Positions 1 through 12,123 of a DNA stretch of 64,000 nucleotides are shown here, piece by piece. This DNA comes from Oxalobacter paraformigenes (GTDB lineage: Bacteria > Pseudomonadota > Gammaproteobacteria > Burkholderiales > Burkholderiaceae_D): NCBI RefSeq assembly GCF_000158475.2, contig NZ_KI392030.1, forward strand, positions 595,912-659,911, given 5' to 3'. Made by a program: the position numbers and the translations under genes. Position 1 is the stretch's first letter, and each line of letters starts with the position of its first letter. A model generated the notes under the pieces. It saw nothing but the letters and a program-made list of their open reading frames with translations. It made no database searches and was not told the origin of the DNA.

Positions 1-2
1 TC

Positions 3-32
3 TTGACATGTTGAGTGATAGGGGTAGATAAT
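3..32 (+). promoter_or_regulatory. rRNA operon promoter, upstream copy
   Basis: A perfect -35 hexamer TTGACA (3-8) is followed after 18 bp by GATAAT (27-32). It lies about 350 bp before the 16S gene, as expected for a stable-RNA promoter. The stretch just after the -10 recurs almost unchanged at the second promoter (30-46 versus 155-171, 16 of 17 bases identical). More promoters could lie beyond the window edge. Confidence 0.7.
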
Positions 33-128
33 TTTGTTTCTCTGCTTTACGGTGGTTTGTAGGTAGCTGTTAGAGGAGAGGAGAGGTCAGGTTTTTTGGA
101 GGTTTTGTAAAATAAATCAAAAAAAGGC

Positions 129-157
129 TTGACAGGTGATAAAAAGAGGTACATAAT
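129..157 (+). promoter_or_regulatory. rRNA operon promoter, downstream copy
   Basis: TTGACA (129-134), a 17-bp spacer and CATAAT (152-157) form a near-consensus sigma-70 promoter 126 bp after the first one. Tandem P1/P2 promoters are the usual arrangement for rrn operons. Confidence 0.72.
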
Positions 158-236
158 TTCGTTTCTCTGCTGATGATAAACAAAACGCTTTATCGGAGAG
201 TGGAGGGGTGGTAAGACGAAGCGATCTTTAAAAAAG

Positions 237-254
237 AACAGATGATAAGTGTGG
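237..254 (+). other. 5' arm of the 16S precursor processing stem
   Basis: AACAGATGATAAGTGTG (237-253) is the exact reverse complement of 1937-1953, just after the 16S 3' end. Pairing continues imperfectly inward (GTTTGTTGA against TCAAGACAAGC). Such stems enclose 16S rRNA and are cut by RNase III. Confidence 0.75.
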
Positions 255-380
255 ACGTTTGTTGAGAGGTAAAAAAGAAACAAACGTTCGCAAGAGAAAG
301 TAAGGACTTCGAAAGAAGAACCTTGTCAGTATTTTGAGGACAGATTGATACAGAAATGTATTGCAATCGAAACAGAGATT

Positions 381-1914
<1,534 letters not shown>

Positions 1915-1936
1915 GAGAATCCTCAAGACAAGCGTT

Positions 1937-1953
1937 CACACTTATCATCTGTT
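1937..1953 (+). other. 3' arm of the 16S precursor processing stem
   Basis: This segment pairs perfectly over 17 bases with 237-253, closing a long helix around the 16S gene. It lies in the spacer before tRNA-Ile. Confidence 0.75.
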
Positions 1954-2008
1954 GTTTATAAAGGACATTAGGACGGTATAGGCGGAAAGCTGGGATACTG
2001 ATCCAAAA

Positions 2009-2085
2009 GGGTCTGTAGCTCAGTTGGTTAGAGCACCGTGTTGATAACGCGGGGGTCGTTGGTTCGAGACCAACCAGACCCACCA
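2009..2085 (+). tRNA. ileT: tRNA-Ile (GAT anticodon)
   Basis: A 77-nt cloverleaf. The acceptor GGGTCTG pairs with CAGACCC, the anticodon loop is TTGATAA (GAT), the T-loop is GGTTCGAGACC, and CCA is encoded. It sits in the 16S-23S spacer, the usual place for tRNA-Ile/tRNA-Ala pairs. Confidence 0.97.
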
Positions 2086-2093
2086 TGTGAAAT

Positions 2094-2169
2094 GGGGGTT
2101 TAGCTCAGCTGGGAGAGCACCTGCTTTGCAAGCAGGGGGTCGTCGGTTCGATCCCGTCAACCTCCACCA
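2094..2169 (+). tRNA. alaT: tRNA-Ala (TGC anticodon)
   Basis: A 76-nt cloverleaf. The acceptor GGGGGTT pairs with AACCTCC (one G-U), the anticodon loop is TTTGCAA (TGC), the T-loop is GGTTCGATCCC, and CCA is encoded. It lies 8 nt after tRNA-Ile in the spacer. Confidence 0.97.
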
Positions 2170-2237
2170 AAAAAGCCAAATCCAAGCGCTTGAAGAGAGC
2201 GTTTTGATTTGGTCTTTTAGAGGCCGAAGTAACAAAA

Positions 2238-2249
2238 GTTCTTTAACAA
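2238..2249 (+). promoter_or_regulatory. boxA-like antitermination element before 23S
   Basis: GTTCTTTAACAA matches the boxA element (TGCTCTTTAACA) bound by NusB/S10 in rRNA antitermination. It lies in the spacer between tRNA-Ala and 23S, where boxA is usual. A weaker copy, GATCTTTAAAAA, is near 224 in the 16S leader. Confidence 0.65.
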
Positions 2250-2418
2250 TCTGGAAAAAAGCAAGAAGTAAAACCAATAATCTGAAAAAGAAGCCGAAGA
2301 TTATTGGATGGGTAGTGATTGTAATCAGAAGTATAAGAAGTGATCTCAAGAAATAAAAGCGATTGCTTTGGATACGGCAACGTAAACTCAACTGTATAAC
2401 CGGATTCTCGCAAGAGAA

Positions 2419-2430
2419 GTCAAAGTTATA

Positions 2431-2438
<8 letters not shown>
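2419..2438 (+). other. 5' arm of the 23S precursor processing stem
   Basis: This 20-base arm pairs with 5302-5321 with a single mismatch and includes the first bases of mature 23S. It is a typical RNase III substrate helix. Confidence 0.75.
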
Positions 2439-5301
<2,863 letters not shown>

Positions 5302-5309
<8 letters not shown>

Positions 5310-5321
5310 TATAACCTTGAC
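5302..5321 (+). other. 3' arm of the 23S precursor processing stem
   Basis: Pairs with 2419-2438 (19 of 20 positions), closing the helix around 23S. The 5S gene begins 100 bases later. Confidence 0.75.
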
Positions 5322-5420
5322 AGGTTAAGAAGAGTTGTTGCCAGAAGACATGATCTGCACAAAACTTTTTGCTCGATTCCAGATTGGGTTGCTCGTTGTT
5401 AACGAACAACCGACAAGTTA

Positions 5421-5536
5421 TGCCTGATGACCATAGCAAGTTGGAACCACCCCTTCCCATCCCGAACAGGACCGTGAAACGACATTGCGCCGATGATAGT
5501 GCTGAAACCAGTGTGAAAGTAGGTTATCGTCAGGCA
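5421..5536 (+). rRNA. rrf: 5S ribosomal RNA
   Basis: About 116 nt, starting TGCCTGATGACC and ending CGTCAGGCA, with the termini complementary to each other. The conserved internal segment CCCATCCCGAACAG lies near 5456. It completes the 16S-Ile-Ala-23S-5S operon. Confidence 0.95.
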
Positions 5537-5545
5537 AATATCCCG

Positions 5546-5578
5546 AAAGCCCCTGACCCCTGGTCAGGGGCTTTTTCT
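5546..5578 (+). terminator. rRNA operon terminator
   Basis: A 13-bp perfect stem, AAAGCCCCTGACC (5546-5558) with GGTCAGGGGCTTT (5562-5574), a 3-base loop and a run of T. It lies directly after 5S and is a strong intrinsic terminator. Confidence 0.93.
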
Positions 5579-5656
5579 TTTATGGCTTTCTCAGGCGTTC
5601 CTGATCTTTGAGGGGACGGCACGCTTTCCCATAACCAACGCGCCTTCACGCCATCT

Positions 5657-6415
5657 TCACTCCCCTCTCATCCAACCCTTCAAATACTCTATCCACAATC
5701 CCGATTTTAACCTGGTCTGTCTCTGGATGATTTTTGCCCGGCGATACAGCTCTTCGAAATCAACCACAGGTGATCTCTTGAAAGCAAGAACAACAACGTT
5801 TCCTCCATCAACTTCAGGAAGCCATATCACCCCATCAAAGCATCCCTCCATCTTGGCTATGCTTCTTGAACTATTTGAGGCGGCACCGAAAATGTTGACT
5901 GTCATCATCCCATCCGGTTTCAGGGCGTCAGCACAGCTTTGATAAAATTCCTTTGAATCGAAAACGGGTGCCGCCGCTTTTTCATCGTAGAGATCGACTT
6001 GTAAAACATCGATTTCATTTTTATGTTTTTTCGAGTCGATATATTCCATGGCGTCAGCTTGAAGAACTGACAGGCGGTCGTCGTCTTCCGGTAGATGAAA
6101 AGTACTTCTGCACACATTGATTACTTCCGGATTCAGTTCAATGGCAGTTACTTTGGCGTCTGCAAAATGGTGATAGCTGAATTTGGTCAATGCGGCGCTC
6201 CCCAGGCCTAGTTGCACAATGTGGGAAGGTTTATCGTTGAAAAGCATCCAGATCATCATTTGCTGGACATAATCCAGTACGATTTCATTAGGTTTGCCCA
6301 GACGCATGGCACCTTGTATCCAGTCTGTGCCCAAATGAAGGAATAAAACGCCTTTGAATTCTGTAAGGGTAACGTCTGGAAGATTTTCAATTTGGGAAAG
6401 AGCTTTTTTTTTCAT
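5657..6415 (-). CDS. spermidine synthase-like methyltransferase-fold protein
   Basis: A 252-aa protein with the Rossmann-type fold of spermidine synthases. The SAM-binding-like loop is VQLGLGSAALTKF near residue 67, followed by the acidic strand end VTAIELNPEV near 88. A DVLQVDLYDEKAAAPV segment near 138 matches the polyamine-synthase gatekeeping region. It is shorter than typical SpeE (about 285 aa) and lacks most of the N-terminal beta domain, as in the family annotated spermidine synthase-like in Burkholderiales. Aminopropyl transfer is therefore not certain. It is 18 nt from the pseudouridine synthase gene on the same strand and is probably co-transcribed with it. The start follows the lysine-rich MKKKALSQ. 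Confidence 0.75.
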   Translation of the reverse strand: MKKKALSQIENLPDVTLTEFKGVLFLHLGTDWIQGAMRLGKPNEIVLDYVQQMMIWMLFNDKPSHIVQLGLGSAALTKFSYHHFADAKVTAIELNPEVINVCRSTFHLPEDDDRLSVLQADAMEYIDSKKHKNEIDVLQVDLYDEKAAAPVFDSKEFYQSCADALKPDGMMTVNIFGAASNSSRSIAKMEGCFDGVIWLPEVDGGNVVVLAFKRSPVVDFEELYRRAKIIQRQTRLKSGLWIEYLKGWMRGE

Positions 6416-6433
6416 CGGTAAAAGGGTATGGGT

Positions 6434-7435
6434 TCAGTCGGTCTTCACCGGGACACTTTTAGGATCGAGCGAATGCCGGCTTTCGAAAAATCGGGTTTCG
6501 CCTGTAACGGGATCGATAAAACTGATGGATTTGGCAACCAGTTGCAAAGGATGTCTGTATTCTTCTGTTTGCATTTCTTGCGTTACTGCTTCGGGAAAAT
6601 GGTCCGGATAGATCCGGTCGTTCAGGATAGGAATGCCGAGGGAACACATCTGGACACGAAGTTGATGTTTTCGACCGGTGACCGGCTTGAGACGGTAATG
6701 TCCCCATTCCCCCAGTTGCTGTAACAGCCTGATTTCTGTTTCGGCATTAGGTTTGCCTGAAACAGTTTGCATGCGCATGAAGGAGTCGCCTTGCACGAGT
6801 CTGCTTTTGTATCTTAAGGGAAACGAAAGATCATCACGATAGGGAGCGATCGCTTCGTAATGTTTGGAGACGAGGTTTTCTCTGAAAAGACGCTGGTACA
6901 AATTGCGGCCTTCCGGTTTCGTTGAAAAAAGTACCAGTCCGGCTGTTTCGCGGTCAATCCTGTGGACAGGCGTTAAACTATCGATTCCCAGTTTCTGTTT
7001 GAGACGGACTAAAAGAGTTTCCCTGACGTATTTGCCGGAAGGCGTAACAGGGAGAAAATGGGGTTTGTCGGCAACGACAAGCCATTCATCCTGGTACAGT
7101 ACCGTTTCCTGGAAAGGGTTTTTCCATTCGTTGGGAAGGTAACGATAGTAGTAGAGTTTTTGATTTCCGCGATAGGAATTGCACGGTAAAACAGGCTTAC
7201 CTGTGGAATCCAGTACTTCCCCTTCAGCCATCCGTTCACTCCATTCCTCTTTTGTAAAAACCGGAAAACGTTCTGACAGGAAATCCTCATATGTTTTCCA
7301 GGGGCCATCCGGCAATGAAACCTGGCTGGCGCTGACGCCATTTTTGGTCGGTATCGTGATTTTTTTTAAGTGTCGTCTGCCCGAATTCATTAGGATTGAA
7401 AGTTGGAAAGTACTTCCCCGCTCAAGGAAGGTCAT
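6434..7435 (-). CDS. RluA-family 23S rRNA/tRNA pseudouridine synthase
   Basis: This 333-aa enzyme converts uridine to pseudouridine in structured RNA. The RluA-family catalytic motif TPVHRIDRETAGLVLFS is near residue 175, with Asp in HRIDRETAG as the nucleophile. The conserved C-terminal segment RKHQLRVQMCSLGIPILND is near 267. An N-terminal domain of about 100 residues precedes the catalytic core. The RNA target cannot be read from sequence. Neither the first ATG nor the alternative ATG at 7390 has a clear Shine-Dalgarno, so the N-terminus is uncertain by about 15 residues. It is divergent from pfp. Confidence 0.88.
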   Translation of the reverse strand: MTFLERGSTFQLSILMNSGRRHLKKITIPTKNGVSASQVSLPDGPWKTYEDFLSERFPVFTKEEWSERMAEGEVLDSTGKPVLPCNSYRGNQKLYYYRYLPNEWKNPFQETVLYQDEWLVVADKPHFLPVTPSGKYVRETLLVRLKQKLGIDSLTPVHRIDRETAGLVLFSTKPEGRNLYQRLFRENLVSKHYEAIAPYRDDLSFPLRYKSRLVQGDSFMRMQTVSGKPNAETEIRLLQQLGEWGHYRLKPVTGRKHQLRVQMCSLGIPILNDRIYPDHFPEAVTQEMQTEEYRHPLQLVAKSISFIDPVTGETRFFESRHSLDPKSVPVKTD

Positions 7436-7609
7436 TGCAGGAAAAAGAAAAATTTTAAATCATTTTTCAGGGTTCATTTCCATTCTGATCCATAAAGCTG
7501 AAATATCGGGGTATTCTGATGACAACAGGTCGGATTGTTCATCATTTATCTTCTTTTATGCCAGAATGAGAAAGATTATATTTCGCTTTAATTGAGGGAA
7601 AGGTCTGTC

Positions 7610-8869
7610 ATGAACGTAAAAAATGCTTTTTATGCGCAATCCGGTGGAGTGACGGCCGTGATTAATGCGTCAGCCTGCGGTGTGATTGAAACGGCCAGGA
7701 AGCATTCTGACCGGATCGGCAATGTGTTTGCCGGCAGAAACGGTATCGTTGGTGCGCTTACCGAGGAACTGGTCGATACGAACCGGGAAACCCGGGAAGA
7801 TATCGCCGCTTTGCGGTATACCCCGGGCGGCGCTTTCGGCTCATGCCGGTACAAGCTGGCCGATCCGGAGAAGGATCGGCGTGAATTCGAGCGTCTTCTG
7901 GAAATATTCAGGGCGCATGATATCGGTTATTTTTTTTACAATGGCGGAGGCGATTCAGCAGACACCTGTTACAAGATTTCCCGGTTCTCGTCATTGATGG
8001 GATATCCCATTCAAGCGATTCATGTTCCGAAAACCATCGATAATGATCTCCCGCTGACGGACTGTTGCCCGGGATTTGGTTCGGTTGCGAAATACATTGC
8101 CGTTTCGACGATTGAGGCATCCTTTGATGTCAGGTCGATGTGCAGGACATCCACGCGTGTGTTTGTTCTGGAAGTCATGGGACGCCATGCAGGATGGATT
8201 GCCGCGGCAGGGGGTCTTGCGGAAGATTACGGTATCCCCGTTGTGGTCCTGTTTCCTGAAGTCGCCTTTGATGAAAAACGTTTTCTGGCGAAAGTTGAAG
8301 AGAACGTGACCCGGTTCGGGTATTGTACGGTCGTTGTGTCGGAAGGATGCCGTTATCCGGACGGAAAATTTCTGGCCGATCAGGGTGCCAGAGACGCCTT
8401 CGGCCACGCCCATCTTGGCGGTGCGGCTCCTGTCGTTGCCAATATGATTCATGAAAAATTCGCTTATCCTTTTCATTGGGCTGTTGCCAACTACTTGCAA
8501 CGTTCGGCACGTCATATTGCCTCTGCCATTGATGTGGAACAGGCATATGAATTGGGGGCGGCTGCAGTCGAACTGGCTCTTGAAGGCAGAAATGCTGTTA
8601 TGCCGACAATAGAGCGGCTCTCTGATGAGCCTTATCGTTACAAAATCGGAGTGGCCGATCTGAAAGACGTGGCCAATGTTGAAAAGTTCATGCCCAGGAG
8701 TTTTATCCGTGAAGATGGGTACGGTGTTACGGAAGAGTGTAAAAGATATTTGTATCCCTTGATGCAGGGCGAAAATTACCCTCCTTACCAAAAAGGCCTG
8801 CCTGAGTACGTTACGTTGCAAAACAGGTTGGTACCACGGAAACTGGGCCCTTTTTACAAATCCATATAA
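7610..8869 (+). CDS. pfp: pyrophosphate-dependent 6-phosphofructokinase
   Basis: A 419-aa enzyme that interconverts fructose 6-phosphate and fructose 1,6-bisphosphate with PPi as phosphoryl donor, reversibly, in the cytoplasm. Seen: the N-terminal nucleotide loop AQSGGVTAVINAS; YNGGGDSADT near 110, where ATP-dependent enzymes carry GGDGS; the catalytic PKTIDNDLPLTDCCPGFGS near 140; and EVMGRHAGWIAAA near 187. The ATG at 7610 is chosen because GAGGGAAAGG (7594-7603) precedes it; a TTG at 7592 is in frame but lies inside this site. A reversible PPi enzyme suits an organism that needs gluconeogenic or energy-sparing flux rather than sugar fermentation (inference). Confidence 0.92.
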   Translation: MNVKNAFYAQSGGVTAVINASACGVIETARKHSDRIGNVFAGRNGIVGALTEELVDTNRETREDIAALRYTPGGAFGSCRYKLADPEKDRREFERLLEIFRAHDIGYFFYNGGGDSADTCYKISRFSSLMGYPIQAIHVPKTIDNDLPLTDCCPGFGSVAKYIAVSTIEASFDVRSMCRTSTRVFVLEVMGRHAGWIAAAGGLAEDYGIPVVVLFPEVAFDEKRFLAKVEENVTRFGYCTVVVSEGCRYPDGKFLADQGARDAFGHAHLGGAAPVVANMIHEKFAYPFHWAVANYLQRSARHIASAIDVEQAYELGAAAVELALEGRNAVMPTIERLSDEPYRYKIGVADLKDVANVEKFMPRSFIREDGYGVTEECKRYLYPLMQGENYPPYQKGLPEYVTLQNRLVPRKLGPFYKSI

Positions 8870-9430
8870 AAGACGAAAATATTCGGAAATAGATAAGCTT
8901 TTCACCCTTATTGAAAAAGGAATGTGTCGAATCCTGATGGCTATGGAAAGAATTATTCGTGTCGGTTTCGGCTGAAGCCGGTTTTATGGTGATACCCGGT
9001 TTTTGGGGAAGCTTATCGGCCAATAAGGCGTTACGGAGGCACGTTCTTGGATGCAAGCGCCGTTTTTCAATCAGCTGCCAGTATGATGCTTTTGCCAAAA
9101 TCGGCCTTGCTTCAAAGAAGTTTCCAAAGCGTTTGGCGTAAAGATAGCCGTTACTTCTTTCAGGAGGGATTGGAACAGTGGAACCGCATGTTTTTGGGCG
9201 AAATAGCGCTGGCCTGTGCAGAAATTCCAAAGAATTACGCTTATGTTCAGATTGCATGCGCGCATTCTGAAATTCTCAAAACGAAAAATTACTCGTTCAC
9301 CCGCAATGAGGTGATGCACCACCGCGCTGTTTTCTTTTGGTGTAGTTACGGTCAGTGTCGGGATATCTGGCTGATGCGGAACTGTGCCTGACAGATCCCC
9401 GGAAAAGGAGATGGGTGAGGTTGTCGAGTG
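8870..9430. other. long intergenic stretch without a convincing gene
   Basis: Both strands carry only short reading frames with no recognisable family. One plus-strand frame begins with TTG at 9047 behind GGAGG (9033-9037) and runs 114 codons. An overlapping frame from ATG 9051 gives MQAPFFNQLPV and then stops, and a third frame continues nearby. This patchwork looks like eroded coding sequence rather than an intact gene. I could not identify the ancestor. Confidence 0.4.
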
Positions 9431-9772
9431 ATGAAGTCGATTTTCGCCTGACTTGGGCTGGGTGTGATCGTCATCGTTACCGCTATTCTGGCATGGGCGC
9501 TTCTCACCGTGCTGATCGGTGTTTGTGCTGGAAGCGCAATGCCATGCCCATATCGGCCATTTGCGGGATGTGTCCCCTTCGCAACTCTCGGGTGGCGAAC
9601 AGGACGTGCTGCCATTGCGGGAGTATTGATCAACTCACCCAAAATTCCGGTGGAAGATGAACCCGCCGGCGATCTGGATTAACCTATTTGCTTCATCCAG
9701 TCAGGCCGTTTGGAGGAAATCACCCATCCGGCATTGACGAAAGAAGACCTGATGTTCTGGTCGGGAGCATGA
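9431..9772 (+). pseudogene. possible remnant of a small membrane-anchored protein gene
   Basis: The frame from ATG 9431 reads MKSIFA, a TGA stop (9449-9451), then LGLGVIVIVTAILAWALLTV, a typical N-terminal membrane anchor. If the TGA were TGG the start would read MKSIFAWLGLG, as in many membrane-anchored secreted proteins. The same frame meets TAA at 9680-9682 and then reads on to a protein-like end, EEITHPALTKEDLMFWSGA, before TGA 9770-9772. AAAGGAG lies upstream near 9402. Two in-frame stops suggest a decayed gene. A start at GTG 9464 giving a 72-aa protein is the alternative. The original function is unknown. Confidence 0.35.
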
Positions 9773-9785
9773 ATTCGGGTTACAG

Positions 9786-9817
9786 AAAAAGCCCGGATAA
9801 TTCATCCGGGCTTTTTT
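9786..9817. terminator. bidirectional intrinsic terminator beside tRNA-His
   Basis: AAAAAGCCCGGAT and ATCCGGGCTTTTTT form a perfect stem with a 5-base loop. The A-tract on one side and T-tract on the other let it terminate both the minus-strand tRNA-His transcript and plus-strand transcripts. Confidence 0.9.
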
Positions 9818-9823
9818 ATGTTC

Positions 9824-9900
9824 TGGGGTGGACGATGGGGCTCGAACCCACGACAACAGGAATCACAATCCTGGACTCTACCAACTGAGCTACGTCCACC
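9824..9900 (-). tRNA. hisT: tRNA-His (GTG anticodon)
   Basis: A 77-nt cloverleaf read on the minus strand. It begins GGTGGACGTAGCTC with the extra G-1 typical of tRNA-His, has anticodon loop TTGTGAT (GTG), T-loop GGGTTCGAGCCC, and encoded CCA. It lies between the terminator at 9786 and tolC. Confidence 0.96.
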
Positions 9901-9980
9901 ATTGCCTGAAATATTTTAACGTACCGAACATTCCAAGGAATTTGAAATTATACGAAATCCTGAAAGAGGTGACAAGATAC

Positions 9981-11285
9981 TTATTTCTGCAAAAGCATAT
10001 TGACCCGTTTCAGGTCATCTTCATTCAGTGTTCCGGCAGCCTGTTTCAGTCTCAATCCATTGATAATGGTGTTGTTGCGTGCCTGGGTCAGATCGCGCCG
10101 TGTCATGAACACCTGTTGTTCCGCATTCAATACGTCGATATTGATCCGGACACCTACTTCATAACCCAGTTTGTTGGATTCAAGCGAAGAAAGGCTGGCA
10201 CGTTCAGCCGCTTCAAGCGCTTTGACCTGTGACAGTCCGCTGTTGACGCCGAGATAAGACTGGCGGGCCAGTTGCGCGGCGCTTCTCCTTGACGCTTCCA
10301 GATCGCTGCGGGCCTTGTCTTCCAGCGCGACCGATTCCCTGACTCGGCTGGTTACGCCAAAACCCGAAAAAATCGGAATGTTCCACTGCACGCCGACCAT
10401 TTTCGAGGTATTGAAACTTTGCACTCCATTATTGGTGTCGATCAGGTACTGGTCGTGGTCGGTATGGTTGTAGGACGCGACCAGATCGACAGTCGGATAA
10501 TGCCCGGCCTTGTTGATTTCAATATTCCGTCTGGCCATTTCCCGTGAAAGCCGATACTGAACGACCTGATAATTCTGGTTTTCGGCAGAACTGACCCAGC
10601 TTGTCATGATATTCGGTTCCGGTGCACTCAGCTGGACTCCTTTTTTCAGGGGATCGAGGAGGCCAGGGGGATGCCCGATGATCTGCTCCAGCGCCGTGCG
10701 TCTGACTTCCAGATCGTTAAGTGCGGCGATTTCATCCGATTCAGCCAGATTGTAACGGGCTTCAGCTTCGTGCGTATCGGTAATGGTCACGGTTCCGACT
10801 TCAAAACTGCGCCTGGCCAGTTCAAGCTGCTGGGCGACAGCCGCTTTCTGGGATTGGGCGAAAGTCAGTACATCCTGCGCAGTCAGAACATCGAAGTAAG
10901 CTTGGGCTACCCGCATCATCAGATCCTGTTGTGCCTGTGCGAATTGCGCTTCGCTGATGGAAACTTCCAGCTTGCTGTTGGCATAATTCTGGAAGTTCGC
11001 CCAATTGAATATCGGCTGGGTTAACGCAATAGTGTATTTGTTCTCCGTATAGTCCAGATTTTCAAGGTCATTGCGGCCGTAACTGCCGGAAGCGTTCAGA
11101 TTGGGCAACAATCTGGACAGCCCCTGGGTACTTTTTTCTTGTCCAGCCATCAATGCCGCTCTCGCGCTGGCATACTGGGGATCGTTTGCAAGCGCTTCCA
11201 TGTAGGTTTGCATGAGATCAGCGGCAAATACATGGGCTGTAAAAAAATAACCGGCAATAATGGCTATGACAGAGCGATAGTGCAT
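9981..11285 (-). CDS. tolC: TolC-family outer membrane channel protein
   Basis: A 434-aa outer membrane factor of the TolC family, the trimeric exit duct for type I secretion and drug efflux. An N-terminal signal peptide ends VFAADLMQTYMEAL. Two repeats of the outer-membrane-efflux domain follow, with heptad-rich helices and conserved blocks near LTQPIFNWANFQNYANSKLE (around residue 88) and WNIPIFSGFGV (around 303). The length matches E. coli TolC after processing. It is downstream of the PCMT gene on the same strand with 40 nt between them. It differs from the lipoprotein-type channel at 12124, so the region has two outer membrane factors. Confidence 0.92.
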   Translation of the reverse strand: MHYRSVIAIIAGYFFTAHVFAADLMQTYMEALANDPQYASARAALMAGQEKSTQGLSRLLPNLNASGSYGRNDLENLDYTENKYTIALTQPIFNWANFQNYANSKLEVSISEAQFAQAQQDLMMRVAQAYFDVLTAQDVLTFAQSQKAAVAQQLELARRSFEVGTVTITDTHEAEARYNLAESDEIAALNDLEVRRTALEQIIGHPPGLLDPLKKGVQLSAPEPNIMTSWVSSAENQNYQVVQYRLSREMARRNIEINKAGHYPTVDLVASYNHTDHDQYLIDTNNGVQSFNTSKMVGVQWNIPIFSGFGVTSRVRESVALEDKARSDLEASRRSAAQLARQSYLGVNSGLSQVKALEAAERASLSSLESNKLGYEVGVRINIDVLNAEQQVFMTRRDLTQARNNTIINGLRLKQAAGTLNEDDLKRVNMLLQK

Positions 11286-11325
11286 GCTTACTCCAGATTA
11301 AATCGGACAAAGATTACAAGCCTGT

Positions 11326-11979
11326 TCAAAAACAAAAGTGAGAACGATAAAGCTGCTCTTTCAGAGGTTTTACGGATGTTTCAAATAATATCTTGATATT
11401 CAGATCAACTGCTGAGTTTTTTTGTAATAAAAGAGCCTGAACGAACGAGTCCCGTTTGTAAAAAACGGCCATCCTTCCATGAATGGCCAGCCGGTCCTTG
11501 AAAATTTCGGGAATGGCTGAAACGGCACCGGAAAAAACAATAACATCGAAGAGCCGGTCAGGAGCGTACCGTGCAATGGAAAAACCGTTTTCGCATAAAA
11601 CCCGGGCATTTCGGATACCGTAACGGGCCAGATTGCTTTCCGCCAATTCTTTGAGTGCGGGTTCAAGTTCGACCGTTGTAACGTGCCGGGCATTATGAGC
11701 CATAAGAGCAGCCATATAACCCGATCCAGCTCCAATTTCCAGTACGGTGTCGGTTCCGGTTAAGGCGATTCCCTGCAAAACAAGCGCTTCGGTCAACGGC
11801 GTCAACATGTTCTGCCCGTATGGCAAGGGTATTTCCATCTCGGCATAAGCGTAATGGCGGCAGGAAACCGGTACGAAATCCTCACGTCTGACGGCATCGA
11901 GAGTATCGAAAACACTCTGAAGATGAACGCCGCCAGCACGGATCTGGTTTTCAATCATGTTTGCACGCGCGTTACGCAT
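11326..11979 (-). CDS. pcm: protein-L-isoaspartate O-methyltransferase family protein
   Basis: A 217-aa SAM-dependent methyltransferase of the PCMT fold. It shows the family start MIENQIRAGGV, the SAM motif VLEIGAGSGYMAALMA near residue 100, the post-motif acidic strand VTTVELEPAL, and DVIVFSGAVSAIP near 157. True PCMTs repair isoaspartyl residues. The tolC-linked paralogues in Betaproteobacteria are shorter, and their substrate is not established. It is probably co-transcribed with tolC. Confidence 0.83.
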   Translation of the reverse strand: MRNARANMIENQIRAGGVHLQSVFDTLDAVRREDFVPVSCRHYAYAEMEIPLPYGQNMLTPLTEALVLQGIALTGTDTVLEIGAGSGYMAALMAHNARHVTTVELEPALKELAESNLARYGIRNARVLCENGFSIARYAPDRLFDVIVFSGAVSAIPEIFKDRLAIHGRMAVFYKRDSFVQALLLQKNSAVDLNIKILFETSVKPLKEQLYRSHFCF

Positions 11980-12123
11980 GGAGGACCTGACTTTTAAAAC
12001 GGTTTATGAACACGAAACATTTTAGCAAATGCTGTCTGACAGGCGCGGCTGTTTGTATCGATTGGAACAAACTTCCTTTCTTTTTTATTCTCGCGCAATA
12101 GCGGATGTGGCTTTCCGGTACCG

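Noticed and set aside
7991-8905. A 304-codon minus-strand open frame opposite pfp
   Set aside because: Antisense shadow; pfp has the motifs and the ribosome-binding site.
9688-9888. A short plus-strand frame ending in DNRNHNPGLYQLSYVHH-like sequence
   Set aside because: It runs antisense through tRNA-His, a well-known false protein pattern.
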